Made by a program: the position numbers and the translations under genes. Positions 6,150 through 13,280 of a stretch of DNA of 20,830 nucleotides are shown here, piece after piece. Origin of the DNA: Patescibacteria group bacterium (GTDB lineage: Bacteria; Patescibacteriota; Patescibacteriia; UBA2591; UBA6264); NCBI GenBank assembly GCA_018896315.1, contig JAHIMV010000118.1:1-20830 (forward strand), in the 5' to 3' direction. The notes under the pieces were generated by a model. It was not told the origin of the DNA, did not search any database, and saw nothing but the letters and a program-made list of their open reading frames with translations. Within the stretch, counting starts at the first letter, position 1. Each line of letters opens with the position of its first letter.

Positions 6150-8661
6150 GAAAATACAAAAAAATAAATTTAAAAAAACAAAAATTAAAAAAGAAGAGGT
6201 TAATTTAACTCATGATAAAATTGAATTGATTGACCTTAAACAGGAGATGGGACGGTCTTATTTAGATTATGCTATGAGTGTAATTGTATCTAGGGCTCTG
6301 CCAGATGTTCGAGATGGACTTAAACCAGTTCATCGGCGTATTCTTTATGCTATGGATGAGATGGGATTAAAACCAAGCGCTAAGTATAGAAAATCAGCGA
6401 CTGTTGTTGGAAATTGCCTTGGAAAATATCATCCACATGGAGATCAGTCCGTCTATGATTCTATGGTTCGAATGGCTCAAAATTTTTCATTACGTTATCC
6501 ATTGATTGATGGCCAAGGAAATTGGGGATCAGGTGAGGATGGGGCTGCACAAATGAGGTATACAGAGTGTCGGTTAGCCCCAATTGCTGAGGAAGTTTTA
6601 ATTGATATTGACCAAGAAACAGTTGATTTTGTTCCTAATTATGACGGCACAGCGCAAGAACCGACTGTTTTGCCGGCAAAATTACCAAACTTATTACTTA
6701 ACGGAGCAATGGGTATTGCTGTTGGTATGGCGACTAACATTCCTCCTCATAATTTAAATGAAGTTTGTGATGCGGCGATTCATTTAATTGACCATCCAAA
6801 AGCAGAGATGGATGATCTTTTTCAATTCATAAAAGGGCCGGATTTTCCTACGGGCGGGCTTATTTTTGATACCAGTCAGATTAAACAAGTTTATGCTATT
6901 GGTAAGGGGCCGATTGTTATGAGAGCAAAAACAGAGATTGTTGAAAAAAAATTAAATCAATTTGATATTATTATTAATGAGCTGCCTTATCAGGTTAATA
7001 AGTCAACTCTTCTTCAAAGAATAGCAGAACTTGTTAAAAATAAAAAACTTGATGGGATTAAAGATATTCGTGATGAATCTGATAGAGAAGGTTTAAGAAT
7101 AGTAATAGAACTTAAAAAGGCAGTTTTCCCTCAAAAAATATTAAACAGACTTTTTAAATTGACTGACTTGCAGCAAGTTTTCCATGTTAACATGGTTTCA
7201 CTTTCTCAGGGAATTCAGCCCAAAATTTTAGGATTAAAAGGGATGTTAGAAGAGCACATAGGACATCGCCAGATTGTTATTCGCAAGCGAATAGAATACA
7301 ATTTAAGAAAAACCAAAGATAGAGTTCATATTTTAAGGGGATTACAAACCGCACTTGATCATTTAGACGCTATTATTAAAATCATTAAACAATCTAAAGA
7401 TCGTGAGGCAGCAAAAAAGAATTTAATAAAAAAATATCGTTTAACTGAAATACAAGCCGTAGCTATTTTGGAGATGCGTCTTCATCAATTAGCTGGCTTG
7501 GAAAGAACAAAAATTAAAGATGAATTAAAAGAGAAAATTAAAAAAATAAAAGAATTAGAAGAAATTTTAGCCAAACCAAAGATGATACTGAAGATTATTA
7601 AAAAAGAAATGAATGAATTAAAAGAAAAATATGGTGATGCTCGCAGGACTAAGGTAGTTTCTCGTGAAATCGAAAAATTCAAAGAAGAAGATCTGATTCC
7701 AAATGAATCAACGGTAATAATTATCACTCAAGATGGTTATATTAAAAGATTGGCTCCAGAAAGCTTTAAAACGCAAGCCAGAGGAGGAAAAGGGGTGACT
7801 GGATTAGAAGTAAAAGAAGAAGACAGGGTTCAGCACTTAGTTACTACAACCACCCATTCAGATCTTCTGTTCTTTACTACTCGCGGTAAGGTTTTCCAAA
7901 TCAAAGCCTATGACGTACCCCAAACACAGAGAACAGCTAAGGGGCAGTCTTTGGTGAATTTTTTGGAGATGGCTTCGAATGAAAAAGTTTCTGTGCTTTT
8001 ACCGGTTTCAGACTTAGAGAATTATAAATATTTAGTCATGGTTACAGAAAAAGGAATAATAAAGAAAGTATCAATTACGGATTTTACCAATGTAAGACGT
8101 TCAGGTTTAATTGCTCTTAAGCTAAAACATGAAGATACTTTGCAGTGGGTTAAACCGAGCACTGGTAAAAACGAGATAGTCTTGATTTCTACCCTTGGTC
8201 AAGCAATTAGATTTAAAGAAAAAGACATAAGAGCAATGGGAAGAACAGCAGCTGGTGTCAGAGGAATGAGGCTTAAAATAAATGACCATATTATTGGTAT
8301 GGAAATAATTTATCAGGAGGTTCAAAAAGAGTCTTCAGAAGATAAATTGTTAGTGATTACAGAAAATGGTTTTGGTAAAATGACTGGTTTAAAGAATTAT
8401 CGATTTCAATACAGGGGTGGTTCAGGTGTTAAAACAGCGAAAATTACAGAAAAAACAGGCAAGATTATTAGCGCCAGAGTAATTAATGAGCAAAGATTGC
8501 CTACTTTTGTTAAGGGTGATTTGTTGTTAATTTCTCGTTCAGGCCAAATTATTCGCCTGCCCTTAAAGAGCGTGCCAGTCATGAGTCGTTCAACACAAGG
8601 AGTTAGATTAATGAGATTTAAAGGAAAGAACGATAAAGTAAGTTCATCTACTTTAATATAA
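6133..8661 (+). CDS. gyrA: DNA gyrase subunit A
   Basis: The A subunit of the type II topoisomerase that adds negative supercoils cuts DNA through a tyrosine; its partner GyrB is not in the window. A basic, Lys-rich leader of about 35 residues precedes the core motif GRSYLDYAMSVIVSRALPDV. The catalytic Tyr143 lies in QMRYTECRLAP. A long coiled coil follows (about residues 370-510), then the C-terminal beta-pinwheel with repeated blades. The GyrA box is Gln548-Ala-Arg-Gly-Gly-Lys-Gly554, differing from the classical QRRGGKG at the second position. The presence of a box and the pinwheel favour GyrA over ParC. The length of 842 is normal. The start overlaps the preceding gene by 17 bases; a later start is possible because the leader is unusual. 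Confidence 0.95.
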   Translation: MKKNIKKIQKNKFKKTKIKKEEVNLTHDKIELIDLKQEMGRSYLDYAMSVIVSRALPDVRDGLKPVHRRILYAMDEMGLKPSAKYRKSATVVGNCLGKYHPHGDQSVYDSMVRMAQNFSLRYPLIDGQGNWGSGEDGAAQMRYTECRLAPIAEEVLIDIDQETVDFVPNYDGTAQEPTVLPAKLPNLLLNGAMGIAVGMATNIPPHNLNEVCDAAIHLIDHPKAEMDDLFQFIKGPDFPTGGLIFDTSQIKQVYAIGKGPIVMRAKTEIVEKKLNQFDIIINELPYQVNKSTLLQRIAELVKNKKLDGIKDIRDESDREGLRIVIELKKAVFPQKILNRLFKLTDLQQVFHVNMVSLSQGIQPKILGLKGMLEEHIGHRQIVIRKRIEYNLRKTKDRVHILRGLQTALDHLDAIIKIIKQSKDREAAKKNLIKKYRLTEIQAVAILEMRLHQLAGLERTKIKDELKEKIKKIKELEEILAKPKMILKIIKKEMNELKEKYGDARRTKVVSREIEKFKEEDLIPNESTVIIITQDGYIKRLAPESFKTQARGGKGVTGLEVKEEDRVQHLVTTTTHSDLLFFTTRGKVFQIKAYDVPQTQRTAKGQSLVNFLEMASNEKVSVLLPVSDLENYKYLVMVTEKGIIKKVSITDFTNVRRSGLIALKLKHEDTLQWVKPSTGKNEIVLISTLGQAIRFKEKDIRAMGRTAAGVRGMRLKINDHIIGMEIIYQEVQKESSEDKLLVITENGFGKMTGLKNYRFQYRGGSGVKTAKITEKTGKIISARVINEQRLPTFVKGDLLLISRSGQIIRLPLKSVPVMSRSTQGVRLMRFKGKNDKVSSSTLI

Positions 8662-8685
8662 AATTAATAAATTAATTTTTTTCAT

Positions 8686-9315
8686 ATGGCAGAATTAATT
8701 CAACAGCTTATTGATCAGGGTTATTTAAAAACAAAAAAAGTCATCCAGGCTTTTAAGAGAATTAATCGTCGAGATTTTGTTTTACCTGACATGCAATCAG
8801 AATCGGGAAAAAATATTCCTTTATCAATTGGTCATGGCCAAACCATTTCCCAACCATTGACAGTTGCCTTTATGATAGAACTATTAGACATTCAAGAGGG
8901 CCAAAAAATATTGGATATCGGTTCTGGCTCTGGTTGGACAGCAGCTCTTTTAGCTGAAATTGTCGGCCCAAAAGGAAAGGTTTTTGCTATAGAAAGAATC
9001 CAAGAATTAAAAGACTTTGGAGAAAGCAATGTTTCCAAATATAATTTTGTTAAATCAAACAGAGCTATTTTTATAGTTGGAGACGGTATTAAAGGTTTGC
9101 CAGAACAGGCTCCTTTTGACCGAATACATGTGGCTGCAGCAGCTAATAAAATCCCTTCAACTCTGTTAAAACAATTAACAATTGGTGGAAAGTTAATTAT
9201 TCCTCAGGGAATTAATTTTCAAGACATCGTTTTAATAGAAAAAATAGGGAAAAATAAATATCAACAAGAAAAATTTCCTGGTTTTAATTTTGTTCCTTTA
9301 ATAGGGAGTGATTAA
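8686..9315 (+). CDS. pcm: Protein-L-isoaspartate O-methyltransferase
   Basis: The enzyme methylates isoaspartyl residues in damaged proteins using S-adenosylmethionine, which starts their repair. The N-terminal substrate region holds the family signature Gly49-His-Gly-Gln-Thr-Ile-Ser-Gln-Pro. The SAM-binding motif I is LDIGSGSGW (76-84), followed by the acidic strand end AIERI. FDRIHVAAAA and LIIPQG are later family segments. At 209 residues it has the usual length. The gene starts 24 bases after gyrA and overlaps the start of the protease gene by 8 bases when that gene is read from GTG, so it probably belongs to one operon with both. Confidence 0.93.
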   Translation: MAELIQQLIDQGYLKTKKVIQAFKRINRRDFVLPDMQSESGKNIPLSIGHGQTISQPLTVAFMIELLDIQEGQKILDIGSGSGWTAALLAEIVGPKGKVFAIERIQELKDFGESNVSKYNFVKSNRAIFIVGDGIKGLPEQAPFDRIHVAAAANKIPSTLLKQLTIGGKLIIPQGINFQDIVLIEKIGKNKYQQEKFPGFNFVPLIGSD

Positions 9316-11560
9316 AAAGAACAAACAGATGTTTTTGAAACAAAAAAATATTTTAATAATTCTCATTTTAATTGTCATCTTATTTTTAAGCGCGGTTTAT
9401 TTTTTGTTTTTTTCTCAAGAAACTGAAGCTAAAAAAATAACAGAAAATTTTGTTGCTGGAGAACTATTAATAAAATTGAAAAATCATTCAAAAATTTATA
9501 AAATTAAAGATCTAGATTTTAATTTACAAGATTTGCAGACAATTGTCTTAGAAATTCCAGAGATTGAATGGGCTGAGCCGAATTATTGTATGCGAGCCAG
9601 TTATTTACCAAATGATTCATATTATCACGAACAATGGTATTTAGACAAAGTGAAGGCACCCCAAGCTTGGGACCTAACTAAAGGCGGCAGTGAAGATATT
9701 ATTATTGCTGTTTTGGATACGGGCGTAGATATAGATCATCCTGATTTAAAAGATAATATTTGGTCTAATTTGAATGAGCTTAAGGGTGACGGCATTGATA
9801 ATGATAATAATGGTTATATAGACGATTTTAATGGTTGGGATTTTATTCAAAATGTTCCCAATCCAAAGCCAAAATTTAATGAAGAATATACTGAAGGAGG
9901 AATTCATCATGGGACTTTAGTTTCGGGTATTGCAGCAGCAGTTGGCAACAATTTAATAGGAGTTGTTGGAGTGGCATGGAAGAGCAAAATAATGCCCTTA
10001 CGAGTGCTCAATAGTGAAGGGACAGGGAGTATAGAAAACGTTATTCAAGCAGTTAATTATGCAGTTAATAACGGGGCCAAGATTATAAATTTAAGTTTTG
10101 TAGGTACAAATAAAAGTTATTTTTTAGCAGAAGCGCTTAAAGAGGCCTGGCGTAAAGGGGTTCTTATTGTTGCAGCGGCAGGAAATGAAACTACTGGTGA
10201 ACCTGTTAATTTAAATGAAAGCCCTAATTATCCCATTTGTCTTGATGAGAATGAAGAGAATTTTATTATTGGCGTAGCCGCAGTAGATAACACTGATCGT
10301 AAAGCGCTTTTTTCTGATTATGGATCTAATTGTGTTGATATTTCTGCTCCAGGAACGAGAATCTACGGCCCGTTAGTTTATAATCCTAATTATGATTTTA
10401 AAGAATATTATGGCGGCTATTGGTCAGGCACGTCAATTTCTGCTCCAATTGTATCAGGCTTAGCTGCTTTGGTTTGGTCTATTAATCCTTTATTTAGTCA
10501 TAAACAGGTCCAAGATTTTATTTTAGATCAGACTGATGAGATTGACTCAATTAATCCTGACTTTGTCGGAGAATTAGGTAGAGGACGAGTTAATGTTTAT
10601 AAAGCAGTTGAAAAGGCCTATAACCAATTAGGCGGAGTTCCACAAAATTATTATATTATCACTGGAGCCGGGCCAGGAGGCGGTCCTCATGTAAGAATCT
10701 TTGATTCAGTTGGTTTACCAAAAGGCGGATTTTTCGCTTATAATGAAGATTTCCGTGGTGGGGTTAGTGTAGCTGGTGGAGACGTTGATGGCGATGGCGA
10801 AGACGAGATTATCACTGGAGCCGGGCCAGGAGGCGGTCCTCATGTAAGAATCTTTGATTTAGTTGGTTTACCAAAAGGCGGATTTTTCGCTTATAATAAA
10901 GATTTCCGTGGTGGGGTTAGTGTAGCAGTCGGTGATGTTGACGGAGATGGTTTAGAAGAGATTATTACTGGACCAGGCAAAGGAGTAGAGTCGGAAATTA
11001 AAATTTTTGATTTACAAGGGAATTTAAAAAATAGTTTTGTTGTTTATCCTCCTAAATTTTTAGGAGGGGCAAATGTAGCAGTCGGTGATGTTGACGGCGA
11101 TGGTCAAGACGAAATCATTACTGGAGCCGGGCCAGGAGGAGGTCCTCATGTAAGGGTTTTTGATGGGCAGGGCAATTTTAAATTCCATTTTTTTGCGTTT
11201 AATAAAAACTTTTTAGGAGGGGTTAATGTAGCTGTAGGAGACACAGACGCTGACAATAAAGATGAAATTATTGTAGGAGTTGCTTCAGGCGCTTCCCCTT
11301 ATATTAGAGTTTTCAACGCAGAATTTCTTTTACTTCGCCTTCAATTTTTAGCTTATTCTAAAGATTTCTATCATGGAACAAACATAGCTGTAGCTGATTT
11401 TGATGGAGATCAGCAGGTTGAAATTATTTCCGCGTCAGGTCCGACAACAGAACCAAGAGTAGAAATCTTTGATTCTTTAGGCAATTATTTGTCTCAATTT
11501 TATGCCTATGCTCGTCATTTTCATGGAGGAGTTAATGTGGCAACAATGAGGGCAAAATAA
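9308..11560 (+). CDS. Secreted subtilisin-like (S8) protease with FG-GAP-type repeats
   Basis: This is a secreted or surface-anchored serine protease. An N-terminal hydrophobic segment (about residues 14-35) is followed by an I9-like propeptide (about 48-92, ending WAEPNY) and the S8 catalytic domain with Asp137 (VLDTGVD), His201 (HHGTLVSG), the oxyanion Asn in AAAGNET and Ser376 (SGTSISAP). From about residue 450 to the end run roughly five ~50-residue repeats of the VCBS/FG-GAP type (for example GPGGGPHVRIFD, with the Ca2+-type motif DVDGDGEDE). The start is uncertain: GTG at 9308 overlaps the pcm stop, and ATG at 9329 (Met8) is a reasonable alternative. The complete triad suggests an active enzyme. 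The role is likely extracellular protein or peptide breakdown, or surface attachment; the substrate is unknown. Confidence 0.93.
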   Translation: MIKKNKQMFLKQKNILIILILIVILFLSAVYFLFFSQETEAKKITENFVAGELLIKLKNHSKIYKIKDLDFNLQDLQTIVLEIPEIEWAEPNYCMRASYLPNDSYYHEQWYLDKVKAPQAWDLTKGGSEDIIIAVLDTGVDIDHPDLKDNIWSNLNELKGDGIDNDNNGYIDDFNGWDFIQNVPNPKPKFNEEYTEGGIHHGTLVSGIAAAVGNNLIGVVGVAWKSKIMPLRVLNSEGTGSIENVIQAVNYAVNNGAKIINLSFVGTNKSYFLAEALKEAWRKGVLIVAAAGNETTGEPVNLNESPNYPICLDENEENFIIGVAAVDNTDRKALFSDYGSNCVDISAPGTRIYGPLVYNPNYDFKEYYGGYWSGTSISAPIVSGLAALVWSINPLFSHKQVQDFILDQTDEIDSINPDFVGELGRGRVNVYKAVEKAYNQLGGVPQNYYIITGAGPGGGPHVRIFDSVGLPKGGFFAYNEDFRGGVSVAGGDVDGDGEDEIITGAGPGGGPHVRIFDLVGLPKGGFFAYNKDFRGGVSVAVGDVDGDGLEEIITGPGKGVESEIKIFDLQGNLKNSFVVYPPKFLGGANVAVGDVDGDGQDEIITGAGPGGGPHVRVFDGQGNFKFHFFAFNKNFLGGVNVAVGDTDADNKDEIIVGVASGASPYIRVFNAEFLLLRLQFLAYSKDFYHGTNIAVADFDGDQQVEIISASGPTTEPRVEIFDSLGNYLSQFYAYARHFHGGVNVATMRAK
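10655..10927 (+). repeat. Near-identical 153-bp internal duplication in the protease repeats
   Basis: The ~120 bases from 10655 recur at 10808 (period 153 bases, 51 codons) with only two mismatches noticed (a C/T and a G/A) up to GTGTAGC. Other pieces, such as GTAGCAGTCGGTGATGTTGA, recur again near 10923 and 11076. This points to recent tandem duplication or gene conversion. Confidence 0.88.
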
Positions 11561-11562
11561 TA

Positions 11563-11625
11563 TTAAGTATTTGTCTGAATTTTCAAGCCCGTAGGGCGCA
11601 GAAAATTTGGCTAACAAATACTTAA
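11563..11625. repeat. Nested hairpin element 1 in the protease-galT gap
   Basis: The outer 12-bp stem is TTAAGTATTTGT (11563-11574) with ACAAATACTTAA (11614-11625). Inside are AATTTTC (11578-11584) with GAAAATT (11601-11607) and GCCC with GGGC around GTA. No T-tract follows, so it is not an ordinary terminator. Confidence 0.85.
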
Positions 11626-11709
11626 CCCCGCCCCCAATCTATGTTTTGCAATCCTAGCCTTAACTCGGAGTCTAATATAGTTATTCGAGCCACAGATTGG
11701 GGGCGGGGT
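11625..11709. repeat. 16-bp GC-rich inverted repeat with 53-base loop
   Basis: ACCCCGCCCCCAATCT (11625-11640) and AGATTGGGGGCGGGGT (11694-11709) are exact reverse complements. The GC-rich arms stand out strongly from the AT-rich surroundings, and the 53-base interior is non-coding. The form resembles a minute terminal-inverted-repeat element; no target-site duplication is evident. Confidence 0.88.
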
Positions 11710-11713
11710 ACTC

Positions 11714-11763
11714 ATAATTATAGCGAAATTTTATTCGCTATACTCTAAAATTTCGATAATTAT
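11714..11763. repeat. AT-rich inverted repeat before galT
   Basis: ATAGCGAA (11720-11727) pairs with TTCGCTAT (11734-11741) around a 6-base loop. A wider imperfect inverted repeat pairs ATAATTATAGCGAAATTTTA (11714-11733) with TAAAATTTCGATAATTAT (11746-11763), differing by a 2-base gap. It ends 9 bases before the galT start. Confidence 0.75.
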
Positions 11764-11772
11764 AGTAAATTT

Positions 11773-12774
11773 ATGTTGGCAGAGATTCGTAAGGATTATT
11801 TTTTAGACAAGTATGTCATTATTACACCTGGTCGGGCTAAACGTCCACGAGGGGTTAAAGCCAAGACAATTTTTTCTCAGGAAAAATTTTGTCCCTTTTG
11901 TCCTAAGGGTATTGAAAAAAAATTAATTATTAAAGCTTATCCTGGATTTCACCCTGTTAAATGCCGCTCCACGGCAATTTCGCCAGAGGCGAAATTATTT
12001 AACGGGGTAAAGAAAAATGAGCCTGCCTGCGCAGGCAGGCCATGGTCAGCCATGGTTATAAAAAATAAATATCCAATTATTACTCTTAATAACCCAAAAG
12101 CTTATGGCCAGCACGAAGTTATTATTGAAACCCCAGATCACGGAAAAGAGCTTTCTCAGTTGAGTGTTAAACAAATTACAAATCTTTTAAACGTTTTTAA
12201 AAATAGAACAGAGATTTTAGGTAAAATTTCAAAAATTGATTATATATTAATTTTTAAAAATGAAGGAGGCAAGGCAGGAGCTTCTTTGACTCATGCCCAT
12301 TGCCAAGTTTTTGCTTCAGAGATTTTACCCCCTGATTTATCAGAAGAATTCACGGCAATGCGTCAGTATCAACAAAAACATAATAGCTGCCCTTATTGCG
12401 ATATTATTAAAAAAGAGGAAAAAAGTTCAAGACGAATTTATGCGGACAAACATATAGTTGCTTTTGCCCCTTATGCTTCAGCTTATCACTATGAAACATG
12501 GATATTTCCCAGGAGACATATTGATAATATTATTCATCTTTCTGAAAAAGAAACAGTTGCTTTGGCTGAGATTCTTAAAAAAGTTTTAAAGAAAATTTAT
12601 CAATTAGGCCTTAGTTATAACCTTTTCCTTCATCAGGTCGTTTCTAATAAAAACCAACATTTTTATTTAAAAATTCAGCCGCGGGAAGCCGTTTGGGGAG
12701 GAGTAGAACTTGGTTCAGGAATTATTATTAATTCTTTGGCTCCTGAAAAAGCAGCGGCTTATTTAAGAAAATAA
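11773..12774 (+). CDS. galT: Galactose-1-phosphate uridylyltransferase family protein
   Basis: GalT swaps UMP between UDP-glucose and galactose-1-phosphate in the Leloir pathway; some relatives instead move AMP. The HIT-type active site His174-Ala-His176-Cys-Gln178 is present, with His176 the expected nucleophile. Zinc-type pairs CPFC (Cys40, Cys43) and CPYC (Cys206, Cys209) occur, as do KNKYP, AYGQHEVIIETPDH and WIFPRRH. Between the first zinc pair and KNKYP lies an extra stretch (about residues 60-95) encoded by two palindromic elements. Length is 333, near the family norm. The galactose specificity is inferred; an ADP-glucose phosphorylase-like activity is possible. Hsp20 follows after 4 bases. 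Confidence 0.88.
   Translation: MLAEIRKDYFLDKYVIITPGRAKRPRGVKAKTIFSQEKFCPFCPKGIEKKLIIKAYPGFHPVKCRSTAISPEAKLFNGVKKNEPACAGRPWSAMVIKNKYPIITLNNPKAYGQHEVIIETPDHGKELSQLSVKQITNLLNVFKNRTEILGKISKIDYILIFKNEGGKAGASLTHAHCQVFASEILPPDLSEEFTAMRQYQQKHNSCPYCDIIKKEEKSSRRIYADKHIVAFAPYASAYHYETWIFPRRHIDNIIHLSEKETVALAEILKKVLKKIYQLGLSYNLFLHQVVSNKNQHFYLKIQPREAVWGGVELGSGIIINSLAPEKAAAYLRK
11952..12007. repeat. Three-way-junction palindromic element inside galT
   Basis: An outer stem CCCTGTTAAAT (11952-11962) with ATTTAACGGGG (11997-12007), complementary at 10 of 11 positions and G-U at the other in RNA, encloses two adjacent hairpins: GCCG-ctcca-CGGC (11963-11975) and AATTTCGCC-aga-GGCGAAATT (11976-11996). No base is left unpaired at the junction. 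It is translated in frame as about residues 60-79. Confidence 0.85.
12021..12040. repeat. 20-bp perfect palindrome inside galT
   Basis: GCCTGCCTGCGCAGGCAGGC is its own reverse complement. It is translated as Pro84-Ala-Cys-Ala-Gly-Arg89, in the same phase as the glgA insert. A 10-bp direct repeat GCCATGGTCA/GCCATGGTTA follows at 12040-12059. Confidence 0.92.
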
Positions 12775-12778
12775 TCAT

Positions 12779-13270
12779 ATGAAAAATTTTTGGGGTAAAA
12801 TTTCCGGATTAGATAAAGAAATTTTAGAAAAAAAAGGTGAAGAAATAACTGTTGTCTATAAAGAAAAAGCACAAAAAAGTAAGAAATTCTTATTGCAAGA
12901 AAAAAAAGAAGAGGCAGAACAGGAACAATGGATATCTGATACCAGCCAAGGACAATTAGTCGTTGATATATATGAAAAAGATGAGGCTTTAATTATTGAA
13001 TCAACTATTGCTGGAGTAAAAGCACAAGATATTGATATTACTATTGAACCGGATTTAATTGTTATTAGAGGAGAAAGAAAAAAACCTAAAACAGCAGAAA
13101 ATAGACGATATTATTATCAAGAATGTTTCTGGGGTAAGTTTTCCCGAACGCTTATTTTACCTTTTCCAATAAAACCTGATCAGGTTAAGGCTAATTTTAA
13201 AAATGGAATGCTAATCATTTTTTTACCTATGGCAGAAGAAAAAAGCAAACAGGTGCAGATTGAAGAATAA
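12779..13270 (+). CDS. Small heat shock protein (Hsp20/alpha-crystallin family)
   Basis: An ATP-independent holdase that binds unfolding proteins in the cytoplasm. The alpha-crystallin domain runs from about residue 57 to 155: GQLVVDIYEKDEALIIEST, IAGVKAQDIDITIE, LIVIRGERK, then ECFWGKFSRTLILPFPI and the closing motif GMLIIFLP. The N-terminal arm is charged and Lys/Glu-rich (about residues 1-50). Length is 163, usual for bacteria. It starts 4 bases after the galT stop, so the two are probably one transcript. No heat-shock promoter or HrcA-type CIRCE element is visible directly upstream. Confidence 0.93.
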   Translation: MKNFWGKISGLDKEILEKKGEEITVVYKEKAQKSKKFLLQEKKEEAEQEQWISDTSQGQLVVDIYEKDEALIIESTIAGVKAQDIDITIEPDLIVIRGERKKPKTAENRRYYYQECFWGKFSRTLILPFPIKPDQVKANFKNGMLIIFLPMAEEKSKQVQIEE

Positions 13271-13280
13271 ATAGACAAAA

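Noticed and set aside
7485..7727. Minus-strand open frame in gyrA
   Set aside because: It is antisense to the gyrA coiled coil; Lys/Glu-rich coding gives open Phe/Ser/Ile-rich frames on the other strand.
11625..11709. GC-rich inverted repeat as a transcription terminator
   Set aside because: The loop is 53 bases and no T-run follows on either strand.
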